64,000 nucleotides of DNA, taken from assembly GCA_963682055.1 (NCBI GenBank), contig OY821747.1:18898258-18962257 (forward strand), written 5' to 3'. A model generated the notes under the pieces. It worked only from the letters and a program-made list of their open reading frames with translations. It searched no databases and had not been told where the DNA came from. This DNA comes from Primula veris. Taxonomy: Eukaryota > Streptophyta > Magnoliopsida > Ericales > Primulaceae. Each line of letters begins with the position of its first letter. Within the stretch, counting starts at the first letter, position 1. Position numbers and translations under genes: made by a program. Shown here in pieces: positions 1-11,872 of the stretch.

Positions 1-171
1 CCCCTTTCAATTACCTTTTTTCACCTATACTATATTTTATATGCCTCAGTTTATATTAGGTAAACTTCTTTTAAACTGATCAGTATGATAATCTATGATT
101 TATATGACTTATACTAGAGATACTCTTTTTATTTTATAATCTATGATGGGGAAAAAATCTATCTATTTTGA

Positions 172-292
172 TTAAAATATTCAAAAATCAGCTTTCGGCC
201 TCCATTATTTTGAAAAAAAAACTCATATACGGTATCAAGAAAATATATATAGATATCGGCCCTCCCACTTCAACTTCGTGGTTCCGTCACTG
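172..292 (-). mobile_element. hAT-like element terminus (fragment)
   Basis: Read on the minus strand, the end at 292 begins CAGTGACGGAACCACG and runs into a GGGAGGGCC tract, which resembles the CAGTGGCGGAGCC termini of plant hAT elements. A second similar GGAGGCCG block lies at about 198-210. The other terminus is not visible, so this is at most a fragment. The call rests on recalled terminal motifs. Confidence 0.3.
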
Positions 293-364
293 TGTGTATA
301 TATAAATATATCGCTTGTTATGATAATAATATGTAACGAACACGTATCAATTAACAATGGATTC

Positions 365-831
365 GTGAGTTCGTTAAGCAATTATCTAACAAAACAAATA
401 ATTGTGACTATTTTTGGTGGGATTTTTCTGTGTTATAATTTAACTAAAAGTTCAAAGGGAATGAAATTACAATATAAAAGTTGCAGGAATTAAAAGAAAA
501 AACAAAGATAAAAACATAGCTAAAAATTAAGATTCATTTTCTTCATAAAATTGTTAACAGCTAGAACACTTTATTTATACTAAAGCTATATTCTGGTGTG
601 AGTTCGTTAAGCAATTATCTAACAAAACCAATAATTGTGACTATTTTTGGTGGGATTTTTCTGAGTTATAATTTAACTAAAAGTTCAAAGGGAATGAAAT
701 TACAATATAAAAGTTGTAGGAATTGAAAGGAAAAACAAAGATAAAAACATAGCTAAAAATTAAGATTCATTTTCTTCATAAAATCCTTAATAGCTAGAAC
801 ACTTTATTTATACTAAAGCTATGTTCTGGTG
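365..831. repeat. Direct tandem duplication, two copies of about 233 bp
   Basis: The block starting GTGAGTTCGTTAAGC at 365 is repeated at 598 with only a few differences. Each copy ends near CTAGAACACTTTATTTATACTAAAGC. Read on the minus strand each copy holds a TATAAATAAAG box, so a promoter-like segment is doubled. The duplication probably lies inside the 3' LTR of a minus-strand Ty3/Gypsy element. Confidence 0.85.
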
Positions 832-972
832 TAGTCCACAACTTTCAAATAACTGCAGAAAATACCCATGAGTTCACAATCTATCAAATTTAACCCTCTA
901 GTTATTTTCTTCTATCCCTCTCCTTTTCTCTGTTTTTATCCTGAATCAGGTTCATTACATTCCCCACCGCTT
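365..972 (-). mobile_element. Putative Ty3/Gypsy 3' LTR with adjoining polypurine tract
   Basis: On the minus strand a purine-rich AAGCGGTGGGGAA (960-972) is followed by TGTAATGAACC from 959 downward, the usual order polypurine tract then LTR start. Just before it, GGCAAGGTGGATTTTCAAG resembles the end of plant Gypsy polyproteins. TATAAATAAAG boxes support an LTR promoter. The left boundary is not resolved. The sequence differs from the LTR at 3861-4392, so the two are probably different elements. Confidence 0.35.
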
Positions 973-1157
973 GAAAATCCACCTTGCCCGTGGTGGTGTG
1001 ACTTTGAGATCGTATTCTGAGTTTCCCACGAGGATTTAAATTGAGTATAGACGTTACACTATGTAAGCATTACTGTGAGTATACTATTTTCTGTTCGAAC
1101 TAGCTTGTGTCGCATGTTAAGCATTAGTAGGGTTCCTCCCGGATCAAAATTCCCGTT

Positions 1158-2490
1158 TCAAAGCCATTTTCCAATTTCTTGCGAATTTATTTGAGTTCTG
1201 CATACTGAGTTGGTTTCCATAATATTCGAAACTTTTTTCCTACAAGTGATTACACTGATTTTCATGTTTGGAGAGACAAGTGTTTGTTGTCCATGTACGT
1301 TAGAATAGATGACATATTGTCGTCTTTCCTGTACAAGTTCATGCTCTTCCATGATTTGAAAAATCTGAGAACATAATCTATTCATCACATCCTTCTTGCA
1401 ATTGATATCAAATTCCTCATTTTTCAAAAAAATTGTTCCACATGCCCCGCCAAGAGTGCATAACAATTCAAAGTTAGAGGTTTGTACAACAATTACCCGA
1501 GTGTGTGTGCTCAGATCAAGACCAACTCTCTGTTTTTCAACATGGATCTTCACATCATCTCTGAATTGTATATTTCCAAAATACCCCACACTCAAATAAA
1601 ATTTGCAATATTGTTTGTTCTCTTCTATCAGTTATAATGCAAAAGAAGATCGTCTTGAGAAAATAGTCACACATTCCGTACATACCACTAAACTTGACCA
1701 AGCTAAAAAGAAACTCTTTAACTCTTATTTTGAATCTTTTCTTCTTACACCGTGATATTTTCTTATCATAAGTATCCGTCCATATGAACAACCTTCACAT
1801 TTATCGAGTTGGGGATATCCTTTTCCTCTAACCTTATTTCAAAAACCATATATTCAGACCCAATTGTATCCATAGCCAATATAAAATATGTGAGAGTTTT
1901 TTCAAATACCATCTTTTTACCATTATTTCCATCAGAGGGAACAATTTTATCATTAACTAAGTCGGATATCTTTATTTCCATGTTCATTTCACTCTCCATA
2001 TCACTTTTACTAAACAAATTAGTGATCAAGTTTACCTCTTTCTGCTTGTCTTCCGATACCATTTCCTCTTCATAGCCAACAATGTCCCCATTCATATTTT
2101 CTTTTCCACCTGGGTCAAATTGGTCAGAGTGCCATGTTACGGACTCGGTCCACATGTCCATTTCAGCAAAAGCCCCATAATCAATCTCACGTGTGAGTGA
2201 ACAAATTGAATCCTAGTTCTTTTGTAGCGTTTTGAGAGACATTTTACCAAACATTCGATCTGCATTATGTGCCATTGAGTTTTGATGTAGTTTTTTATGA
2301 GGCGTTTCGTCGACTAAATTAAATGCAAGAGAAATCGGAGCTGATTTTTGAACTGCAGTTGAATGGTTCTCGGCTTACTTTGGTAAAATCGCCTCTACAC
2401 ACATTTCATCAAACCTATGCGACTCATTTCTTAATGAAATTTTGTCACTTGACAGAATATCAGAACACATAGGTATCTTGTTTGAGTCGC
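1158..2490 (-). pseudogene. Degenerate coding sequence, probably retroelement-derived
   Basis: Three open minus-strand stretches in different frames (1766-2161, 1555-1791 and 1158-1595) follow one another like one eroded gene. Upstream of 2161 the frame stays open back to an in-frame TAG near 2212 and continues with protein-like sequence to about 2490. I do not recognise a family. The position between a Gypsy gag and a Gypsy-like 3' end suggests retroelement coding sequence. No RT, integrase or protease motif is visible. Confidence 0.35.
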
Positions 2491-2508
2491 ACGGGTAAGC
2501 TATCACGC

Positions 2509-3784
2509 TCAATTTATCTTGTACCTCTGAGGTACCTTGTTATGATACCACGTCGAGGCTTCTTGACCCAAGCTGTTTTTAAAGAATTTGCACATTAGGG
2601 TGGTGTCATCACTCCACAACTCCATCCTAGTTTTGTAGTGCCTCAGATGGTCTATCGGGCAATTTTTCCCATCGTACAGTTTAAACTCTGGGATGATAAA
2701 ATCGGTCAGGTTTCGGTAGCGTGTTATTTGCACGGTGTTTCTTGGCAAACATCTCATGCTTGCTGGAAGACTTCATCCTGAGTTTGATACTGCGGTATGT
2801 ATCCTCCGCCATAATCTATGTGGGTGGGGGCGTATAGCTCATGTGCTCCCCCGGTTCTGTTGTCACCATATCCCCCGCTTATCGGGGTTATGTCGTATGC
2901 CTGTCTGGCTTGGGTACTCTGGAAGTTGGGTCTTGGTCCGAAAGGTCGTAGTTGCATCCTTGGTAGTAGTTCCCCTTGTTGGAATCTTCGTGCCTCTCGT
3001 TGTCGACCTGCCACTTCCATGGCTTCCCTGTACGTGGCGTCTTCTATTTGTTCGCCTCTTGGGGGCTCTTTTTGAAGGCCCGGTGCTTGTTGTGTCGGCA
3101 TTCTTATCCATGCAGCTACCAGAGTTGTCATGCAAGGTGCTAGTTGAGCTTGCACTTGGGCATGATAGCTTTCATCGGTCCGAGATATGACGGCCACATT
3201 CCATATTGGCGGTATCATTGGTTGAAATTCCACTGTGGATGGTGTGATTATTTGTGGAGGGAGGATTGGTTGTCAAACTATCTGTTCCTGTGTGTCGGTA
3301 TGTGTCATCCCGTATTGGAATGTCCTTGGGTTTGTCGGGTCTTCTCGAGGTAGTTGTCTTTAGATTGGTGTTCCCTGGTCTCTTCGTCATCGGGTTGGAA
3401 TCGAGTGACCCTTCCTCGGTGTGAGCTGGAGTTGGCCGAAAAAGTTGCCAACTGTTGTCTGGAGCTTGGTCTTGTTGTATTTATTGTGGGAGCAATACTG
3501 TCGAGCTGTCGTGCCCTTTCTTGATGTCTTCTTGTCCGCCTTGCCGCGAACGCGACTCTTTCCTCTTCAGAATCGGATGGATTTTCGTCTATCAGTCCGT
3601 CGATCATTGGAGGTTGGTCTTGTAGTTGTGTATGTTCGTTAGAGGGGTTGGATGTTAGTGCTTGGTATCTTTGCTTGATGGCTAAAAGTGCGTCTAGCTC
3701 GTCTTGGCGGATGCGTATTTCGTTGTTGTTGTTCGGGGTTGTTCCCACATCCTCAGGACGATTTTCTTCTAGCGTGGTTACCAT
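2509..3784 (-). pseudogene. Ty3/Gypsy gag, broken by at least two frameshifts
   Basis: Three consecutive minus-strand frames (3305-3784, 2754-3233, 2509-2757) make a gag-like protein. The first begins with a Met about 60 nt from the primer binding site and is rich in Asn, Gln, Arg and Glu. The last has the core typical of plant Gypsy gag proteins: PEFKLYDGKNCPIDHL, a HYKTRMELW segment and a QEASTWY motif. Frames change between 3305 and 3233 and near 2755. After the TWY motif the similarity stops, so the rest of gag and pol are missing or replaced. It is non-functional as it stands. Confidence 0.72.
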
Positions 3785-3841
3785 TTTGCTCGTGTGATAA
3801 AGTTGTGTGTTCGACTTCGAAACTAGTTTGCACTAGATGAA

Positions 3842-3860
3842 GCCCATAGGCGCTGCCATT
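3842..3860 (-). other. Primer binding site of the Gypsy element
   Basis: Immediately inside the LTR the minus strand reads AATGGCAGCGCCTATGGGC. It has the TGG start expected for pairing with a tRNA CCA end, two bases from the LTR, which is the normal plant spacing. The tRNA species is not identified. Confidence 0.5.
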
Positions 3861-4392
3861 TGATAAAGCATGTACTTCGGTCGATTAAGTCGTGCTTCTC
3901 AACAGTTGTTATTTATATGATCGACAATAATAAATTGGACAATGTTATATTTATTTATTGATCGGGTGTATTACCGTGCTTGATTACAATAATTCCTATT
4001 ACAATGCTCGGGATCTATTCTCGGGATTTGACTTGACTTTTCGATGGTCTACTTCTTAGTGAGATAAATTCTGAAAAGTCTATGTACTGACATATACTTT
4101 TCTGCCTAAAAGTCAGATGCCTTCTAGTACTGATATTTGACTCTATTTATAGGAGTTCGTGCGCCACATGATATTGACAATTGTCACTGTCATCTTGCAA
4201 CTCATGGGCTTTCAGGATGTTGGGCCTTTGTAATTGAGTTTTGGCATTAATGGATAATTACTTTCATCTTTATGAAGGAAAAGGCCATTATATCCCGGAC
4301 CCTATTATAATTGAATTGGGTATCCTTTAAAAACGTATGGGCCGGGTCATACCCGAATAGACATATTCGGATATAATTTTTATGTCCTATCA
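3861..4392 (-). mobile_element. 5' LTR of the minus-strand Ty3/Gypsy element (532 bp)
   Basis: On the plus strand the block begins TGATAAAGC and ends GTCCTATCA, giving a 5-bp TGATA/TATCA terminal inverted repeat. A minus-strand TATA box (CTATAAATAGAG, about 4141-4152) lies where a transcript start is expected. The PBS and gag follow in the right order to the left. The bases outside the right end are ATTGC. No partner LTR with this sequence is visible, so the element is truncated. Confidence 0.7.
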
Positions 4393-5010
4393 ATTGCTCC
4401 CATTGCACACCTATAAGCCGCTAAGATCCCCATTTCAAGGGTCCAAGTATGAAATTGGCTCAAACTTTCTTTCTTAAGTTAGGTTTTAACAAAACTTCTA
4501 CAAGTTATCAAGAATCCAAACCAAGACACCCTGAATTGTGATTTGTGGAGTCATACTTGAAATAAAGATAAGAATTTTTTTGAGATATTCTATTAAAAAA
4601 AATATCACTCGTTAACTTCTGGTATCCATGTATCTATGTCATGCCGTATCACATCTTATATAGGATATTCAGTTTTGTAGTATTGGTGATGCATAATTAA
4701 CAAGTAAATCAGTTTTCTTGTGTGAAATACTTACAAGAATGATGGTATTTCAGAGTTTAATTAAAGAAATATGGTTAACCTGTGAAGCGAAGGAAACGCA
4801 AGGGAAAATAAAGAACATCCAAACTTAATAAAAAGCATAATGTATTATAACATGCATTAGGTTTGTTTACCTACTGAAATCTATAAGCCAACACATTAAA
4901 ATACAACATGTTTATACATTAAAATTCCCATCTCATTGAACCGAAAAGCCAACAATCCAGACCTGTTTGCAGGACAACAATAAAGTAAAAACTTCATAGT
5001 CCTGGCTCTC
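4393..5010. other. Non-coding stretch, probably 3' flank or UTR of the next gene
   Basis: No coding frame, repeat or RNA gene is evident. About 4800-5010 is the likely 3' UTR of the minus-strand gene ending at 5011, judging only from position. Confidence 0.4.
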
Positions 5011-5561
5011 TTATTTGTCAAGATAACTTCTCCTCTGCAGCCTGAAAGCATATAAAGTTCAAATCGTATGTCAAGGCCTCTACTCTACAAGTAAAATGGT
5101 GGAGATATATATGTACGGATATGAACCCTGCAACATCAACCAACTAGACACATCAACAAAATCTATAGATATGAGCTCGTAAGAAGGTACCTCATTTTCG
5201 GGCAATGAGTTGCTGCAATAGCAGTGGCAGTATAGGGGCCACCGAACCAGAGAATCTTATCCCTCCGAATCTCATCCCACGCATATGCATTGCAGCAGCT
5301 GGAATACCAAGTCTCGGCACTCCACAGAGAGAATCCTGTGTGGGTTGTAATTTTTGACTTTTATTACTTTTGGAGACCTAAGATTAAAAAGGGGGGGGGG
5401 GGGGGGGGGGGGGTCTGAGATTGTGCAATACGGCGGCGGCATTCCTTCGATACAGCAGCAACATGGCCCAAAACCACCGGAGACACCATACTTATCAATG
5501 CGCTCAAATCTGCATCAACAAAGACATGCCCAGTATCAAAAAGACATGATGTCCCAAGCAA
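5011..5561 (-). CDS. Exons of a small gene, weakly F-box-like (partial)
   Basis: Three minus-strand segments join in frame by GT-AG rules: about 5561-5432, 5335-5191 and 5041-5011. The splice sites are CGCC|GTATTG, CACACAG|GATTC, ATGAG|GTACC and TTTCAG|GCTGC, and the stop is TAA at 5013-5011. The first exon has an F-box-like run (ISMVSPVVLGHVAAVSKEC); the second is rich in Trp and Cys. This product is about 100 residues and lacks a clear start. A 23-G run lies in the first intron. Copia-1 starts 40 bp upstream, so the 5' part may have been cut off. The F-box assignment is a guess from pattern. Confidence 0.33.
5391..5413. repeat. Homopolymer run of 23 G
   Basis: An uninterrupted G run, very unusual in this AT-rich sequence. 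It lies in the proposed intron of the small gene at 5011-5561. It may be real or an assembly artefact. Confidence 0.95.
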
Positions 5562-5601
5562 TTAATCGCTATTGTTATTATTTATGGGAGAGACAAGGAC
5601 C

Positions 5602-5939
5602 TGTTAGAATATATATGGCATAGTACTACCACTTATCACGTTGATGGAACGTGAGAAGTGGGGGAGACTGTTCTACGTTCTCTCTCTCTACCTATAAAAT
5701 AATAGTAATAGTACTATATTCTCACCATCAATAACATACAGAGAAATATATATAATAGTATTCATTATTAAGGAAGGGCTAAGAGAGAGAAGACCGTATC
5801 TCATAAAAGCTTAAGCAATAAACTACAATGGCTCAAGGTAAGTTTTCAATCATCTTTATTCGTATTGTTGTGAAAATTATGAAGTTAACGATCCATGTTC
5901 CTTTATATTAATCTAAAGGTTTATAGAATATGTTTTACA
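5602..5939 (+). repeat. Copia-1 5' LTR (338 bp)
   Basis: Begins TGTTAGAATATATATGGC and ends TGTTTTACA. A TATAAAAT box at 5693 marks the likely promoter. An ATG at 5828 is followed at once by a GGTAAGT splice donor. Compared with the 3' LTR it lacks about 128 bp just after ATATATGGC; elsewhere the two are nearly identical. Confidence 0.95.
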
Positions 5940-5941
5940 TG

Positions 5942-5957
5942 TGGTATCAAGAGCATG
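5942..5957 (+). other. Copia-1 primer binding site
   Basis: TGGTATCAAGAGC begins two bases after the LTR. It matches the complement of the initiator tRNA-Met 3' end used by many plant Copia elements (TGGTATCAGAGC), with one extra A. Confidence 0.85.
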
Positions 5958-6729
5958 GGTTAAAAACTCATAATTTTCCAATCAATAAATTGTATAAACC
6001 CTAGAATTTAACTGTCAAAGTTTAGATTCAAATTATATTCTGCTGCTAATCTTTATTATGGCTTAAGTATGTACGTTTAAATTATTGTTTACGTTACCTG
6101 TTATATTAACACAACCGTATATATATTTATTCGGTTAGATTTGTCTACATGTTTAATTTGCATGCTATGACCATTCATAATTCTGTAAAGGAGAAGAAAA
6201 CAAATTACAATATGACTTTAATAGTTTAATTCTAGGGAATATAATCAACTCATAGATACATGTCACGTATGTGTAATTGTCTAATAGATTAACTATAGTT
6301 TACATAATATGTGTTGGCATCGTACTGAATCTCTAATTCAATTGTTAACCGGTCCGGCGCCACCTGAGCCATATTTTTTTGTGGGCGACTTTTTAACTTT
6401 ATTCGATATTATTTTTAACTTGCGTAAAAAAATAATTTCAGAACAATTACAAAATCTTAACCATGTATGTTATAAGAAACAAAGTTGTATCTTACATTAC
6501 ACAAAACAGACCATTAATTAACAAAGGTTCTTAACTTCATATTGAATTGTTATGAGGAAAAAACAAATTAACATTTATTTCGCTTTTTTCTTGCGCTGTT
6601 CATGGATAGGCGCCTAAGCTGATCAGTTTATTTGGCTGATGCCAAAACCAAACCTGATACTCTTATAGGCTCATATATTATCTAATAAATAGTTTTTGTA
6701 TGAAAAATTAGATTTTTTGATAAGTTTAA

Positions 6730-6910
6730 TTTTTAAGTGTTCTAATTTTTAAGTAAATCATAGTTATTATAACTATGATTAGTTATCAAATCATAGTGTT
6801 CTAATTTTTATAACTCTTGTCATTAGTTATGATATTTATGTATAAATTTATTATAGCTCTTGTCATTAGTTATCAAATCATAGTGTTCTAATTTTTAAGT
6901 AAATGTTAGT
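6730..6910. repeat. Short repeats in the Copia-1 leader
   Basis: The phrase GTTCTAATTTTTAAGTAAAT and the phrase CATTAGTTATCAAATCATAG recur two or three times here in direct order, with a local CATAGTTATTATAACTATG palindrome near 6757-6777. No function can be assigned. Confidence 0.6.
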
Positions 6911-7811
6911 AATTGTTATCACATATTGCATATGTTCATGTAATATGTTAAGGCAGTAAACCATGTTGTAAATAAATTATGATATTTATGTATAAAAATA
7001 TTGAATGAAACAAAATATTAAGTTAGATGTATAATATGTCAGTATTGTAAAAGAACAATTTTGGACGTTAGTTGCATCTTAACTTGACATATAGTTTAAT
7101 TTAGGTGTATTGGGCGTATTATATGAACTGTCATGGACCCAATAGTTGTTTGGACTTTAAAAAAAATAAAAATAAAAATTATGACTTGAAAAAAGTGATT
7201 TAACTTGGTCTGAGTTTGACTATGTTGAATTCAGTAATTATAATATGGCCTTTGCAAAGTTGGGTGTGAGATGTTACTGATACAGCACCCATGTTTTGTA
7301 AAAGGATCACTCGAATTGTTACTAAGGGTGTTTTCCATTACTGTGATAGTGCTACCACACTGTTGGTTTTGTTTACAGTAAAAAAAAATTGTATTGTTAG
7401 TCACCAAACTCCAAAAGTTTTAAAATCTTAAGTTGTGTAAGTAAATTTACCCATTAGGATGCTTATAAATTATACAATGGTAAATTAAAGTTCATTGTTA
7501 TAATATAAGATAATTATAATCACCCAAAGGTGGATTTGTCAAATTTATAACTAATGGACGTACTGGTTGGTAACCAATATACTATTCTATTCAAAATTTA
7601 CATCCAAAGATGCTAAATATGTCTAATTAGTGTATATGATTGCCAAATTATAGATTATTATAGCATCATTAAAATTAGCGTTATATGTCTTTGTATCACC
7701 CAAAGGAGAAAAATGATATATAGTTAAGGTTTATCTATTTGAATATGTTTTATGCTTTTTAAATTTATAAATTAAAGTACTAATAAACGACTATTGTATC
7801 AAATTTTGCAG

Positions 7812-10800
7812 TACCTGTTCCCGTTGCTCTACATTCGCATGCTTCGTCGGTACCCGTGTTCAATGGGCTTAATTTCTTTGATTGGTGTGAACAAATTCAA
7901 TTTCAGTTAGGTGTTTTGGATCTTGATTTGTCACTTCAATCAGAGAAACCGGATGCTATTACTGATACTAGCACCGATGATGAAAGGACTTTCCATGAAA
8001 CTTGGGAAAGGTCAAACAGACTTAGCCTAATGTTTATGCGAATGAGTGTAGCAAACAACATTAAGTCAACACTTCCAAAAGCTGATACTGCTAAGGAATT
8101 TATGAAAAATGTTGAAGAGCGTTCTCAAACTGCAGATAAATCTGTTGCAGGGACATTAATGACTATCTTAACCAACATGAAATATGATGGTTCTCGTAGC
8201 ATGCATGATCATGTCACTGAGATGCAAGATGTTGGAGCAAAAATTAAAGGCTTAGGGATGAACTTGGATGAAAGCTTTCTAGTGCAGTTTATTATTAACT
8301 CACTACCTCCTGAATATAACACATTCCAGATGAATTATAACACAATGAAAGACAAATGGAATGTGCATGAACTCGAAAGTATGTTAGTTTATGAGGAAAG
8401 GAGGCTTAAGAATAAAGCAAAACATTCAGTTAATCTCGTAACTAACCAAGGAGCAAGAAAGAAGTTTGGTAAAAAGGCAGAAAATGGGAAGAAGGGACTA
8501 CATAAAGTGAATAGTTCCTCTTTCCAAATCCGCAAGAAAGAGCAAAAGGATGTAAAGTGCCACTTTTGTGGAAAACCCGGACATTTCAAGAATGTTTTCC
8601 TGAAACGTAAGGCATGGTTTGAAAAGAAAGGTAATTTTAAAGCTTTAGTATGTTTTGAAGCAAATTTAACTGAAGTTCCTTTTAATACTTGGTGGATTGA
8701 CTCTGGTTCTACCGTCCATGTTTCCAATACTATGCAGGGATTTCTTACGACCCGAACCACAAGTCCAAATGAGAGGTTTATTTAGATGGGAAATCGTGTG
8801 AAGGCTCCAGTTGAAGCTATTGGAACTTATCGTTTAATTTTAGCTACTGGAAGTCATTTGGATTTGTTTCAAACTTTTTACGTACCTTCTTGTTCTCGCA
8901 ATTTGATTTCACTATCTTCTTTGGATTCTGTTGGATATTCTTTTAAATTTGAGAATAAAAGTTTTAATTTGTTTAAAAATAATCATTTTATTGGTTCTGG
9001 TATTCTTTTTGATGGTTTATATAAACCAAAACTTGATAATATTTTTGCGGAAACTCTTTTAACCTTGCATGATAATGTTGGAACTAAACGTGGTTTAGTA
9101 GATGAAAGTTCTGCTTATTTGTGGCATAAACGTTTGGGTCATATTTCCAAAGAAAGACTATCAAGATTGGTAAAGAATGAAATTTTACCGAATTTTGATT
9201 TTACCGATCTTGGTATTTGTGTTGAATGTATAAAAGGGAAACAAACAAAACACACAAAAAAAGGAGTCACAAGAAGCACACAACTTCTTGAAATAATACA
9301 CACTGATATTTGTGGGCCTTTTGACGTTCCATCTTTTGGTGGAGAAAAGTATTTTATTACCTTTATCGATGATTTTTCACGTTATGGATATATTTACTTA
9401 TTGCATGAAAAATCTCAATCAGTAGATGCCTTAGAAATATTTATTAATGAGGTTGAAAGACAATTATAGTTAAAAGTGAAAATTTTAAGATCTGATAGAG
9501 GTGGTGAATATTATGGAAAATACAATGAAAGTGGACAATGTCCAGGTCCGGTCGCTAAATTTCTTGAAAAGCGTGGCATTTGTTCGCAATACACAATGCC
9601 AGGAACACCACAACAAAATGGTGTAGTTGAAAGGCGTAATCGTACTTTGATGGAAATGGTTAGAAGTATGCTATCTAACTCATCTTTACCCATGTCCTTG
9701 TGGATGCATGCCTTAAAAACTGACATGTACTTGTTAAATAGGGTTCCTAGTAAAGCAGTTCCTAAAACTCCTTTTGAGTTATGGACTGGTAGTAAACCTA
9801 GTTTACGGCACCTGCATGTTTGGTGTTGCCCGGCAGAAGCAAGGATTTATAATCCACAAGAAAAGAAATTGGATTCAAGAACGATCAGTGGTTTTTTCAT
9901 TGGTTATCCAGAAAAGTCTAAAGGATATAGATTTTATTGTCCTAGCCATAGTACAAGAATTGTTGAAACTGGAAATGCTAGGTTCCTTGAGAATGGTGAA
10001 GTTAGTGGGAGTTTGGAACCACGAAAAGTGGAGCTTCAAGAAGTTAGGGTGGAAATACATTTACCTTTAACTTCTTGTAAGGCTATTTTTCCTTCTGTTG
10101 TTGGACAGTTGAACAATGGACAAGAACAAATTAATGATCCAACTATCCAGAATGAACATAATGTCAATGAACCCATAGTTGATGAACCACTAGAAGTAGA
10201 ATTAAGAAGGTCTCAAAGACCAAGAAAATCTGCTATTTCTGATGACTATGTGGTCTATCTAAATGAAGCAGATTTTGATATGGGAATCGATGAAGATCCA
10301 GTTTCATTATCACAAGCCATCGAAAGTGTTAATTCTGCGAAATGGTTAAATGCCATGGAAGATGAGTTAAAATCAATGGAACAAAATAAAGTTTGGGATC
10401 TCGTCGAATTTCCCAAATGATGTAAAAGGGTCGGGTGTAAATGGGTCTTTAAAACCAAACGCGACTCTCTTGGCAATATCGAACGACATAAAGCCAGACT
10501 TGTTGCTAAAGGTTTTACTCAAAAAAGTGGAATTGACTACACAGAGACTTTTTCACCCGTCTCTAGAAAATATTCGTTAAGAATTATTATGGCATTGGTT
10601 GCTCATTACGATTTAGAGTTACACCAAATGGATGTGAAAACCGCCTTTCTAAATGGGAATTTAGAAGAAGAAGTCTATATGACTCAACCAGAAGGATTTT
10701 CCATTAAAGGAAAGGAAAACATGGTGTGTAAACTTAAGAAGTCGATATACGGACTTAAACAAGCTTCCCGCTAATGGTATTTTAAGTTTAATGATACTAT

Positions 10801-11872
10801 TATTTCTTTTGGATTTAAAGAAAACACCGTTGATCGGTGTATTTATGTAAAGATCAGTGGGAGTAAAGTTATGTTTTTAATTCTGTATGTTGATGATATC
10901 TTGCTTGCTACTAACGATCTTGGCTTGTTATATGAGACCAAGAAATTTCTCTCCGAAAACTTTGAAATGAAAGATATGGGTGAGGCAACCTATGTGATCG
11001 GGATAGAGATATCTCGTGATAGATCACAAGAAATGTTGGGTCTGTCTCAAAAGACATATATCAATCGAGTTTTGGAGAGATTCAGAATGGAAAAGTGCTC
11101 ATCAAGTGTTACTCCAATTCAGAAAGGGGATAAGTTTAGTCTTATGCAATCTCCTAAAAATGAAATGGAACGCAAACAAATGGAAGGAATTCCTTATGCA
11201 TCAGTTGTAGGGAGTTTAATGTATGCTCAAACTTGTACTAGGCCAGACATCAGTTTTGCTATTGGAATGCTTGGCTGGTATCAAAGTAATCCGGGAATGG
11301 ATCATTGGAAAGCTGCAAAGAAAGTATTGGGATATTTGCAGGGCACAAAGGACCATATGCTCACTTATCGAAGATCTGAGGATCTTGAAGTGATTGGTTA
11401 TTCAGATTCAGACTTTGCCGGTTGTGTTGATTCAAGAAAATCAATGTCGGGTTATTTGTTCCTATTAGCTGAAGGAGCAATTTCATGGAAGAGTGCGAAG
11501 CAATCTACCATTGCTACATCCACTATGGAAGCTGAATTTGTGGCTTGTTATGAAGCCACAATTCAAGGAAATTGGCTGCGAAACTTTATTTTGGGACTTG
11601 GTGTAGTCGACAGTATTCCCAAGCCGCTGAAAATTTATTGTGATAATTCGGCAGCAGTCTTCTTTTCAAAGAACGACAAGTTATCTAAGGGTGCAAAACA
11701 TATGGATTTAAAATATCTTGCCGTTAAAGAAGATGTTCAGAAACAAAATGTGTCAATTGTACATATTAGTACTAAACTCATGATCGCGGATCCGATGAGT
11801 AAAGGATTGCCACCTAAGACTTTTATCGAGCATGTCGAGAGGATGGGCATCACTAAAAATATTAATGTTTAG
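7812..11872 (+). pseudogene. Copia-1 gag-pol polyprotein with four nonsense codons
   Basis: One frame runs the whole length, interrupted only by TAG at 8783, TAG at 9467, TGA at 10418 and TAA at 10772; no frameshift is needed. Domains in order: UBN2-type gag (about 7850-8450), one zinc knuckle (8557-8605) whose last Cys is replaced by Phe, protease with WWIDSGST (about 8690), integrase with an HHCC segment and D, D, E residues (about 9120-9660), reverse transcriptase with LYVDDI (about 10885), and RNase H with YSDSDFAGC (about 11400). It ends with the usual ADPMSKGL tail. Because every lesion is a point nonsense change, decay is probably recent. Confidence 0.95.

Larger units (their letters stand above)
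5838..7811 (+). other. Proposed intron joining an LTR start codon to gag
   Basis: An ATG at 5828-5830 in the LTR is followed by two codons plus one base, then GTAAGT. At 7811 a TTTTGCAG acceptor is followed by sequence open in the matching phase into the recognisable gag. No ATG begins the gag frame near its conserved start; the first conserved residues follow a GTG. The 3' LTR also keeps the ATG and GTAAGT (12539-12550). The leader has no coding content and holds an internal repeat at 6730-6910. Inferred from sequence; not tested. Confidence 0.6.

Noticed and set aside
2735..3642. Plus-strand open frames of 69-151 codons opposite the Gypsy gag
   Set aside because: They are antisense to the recognisable minus-strand gag and have no protein-like features.
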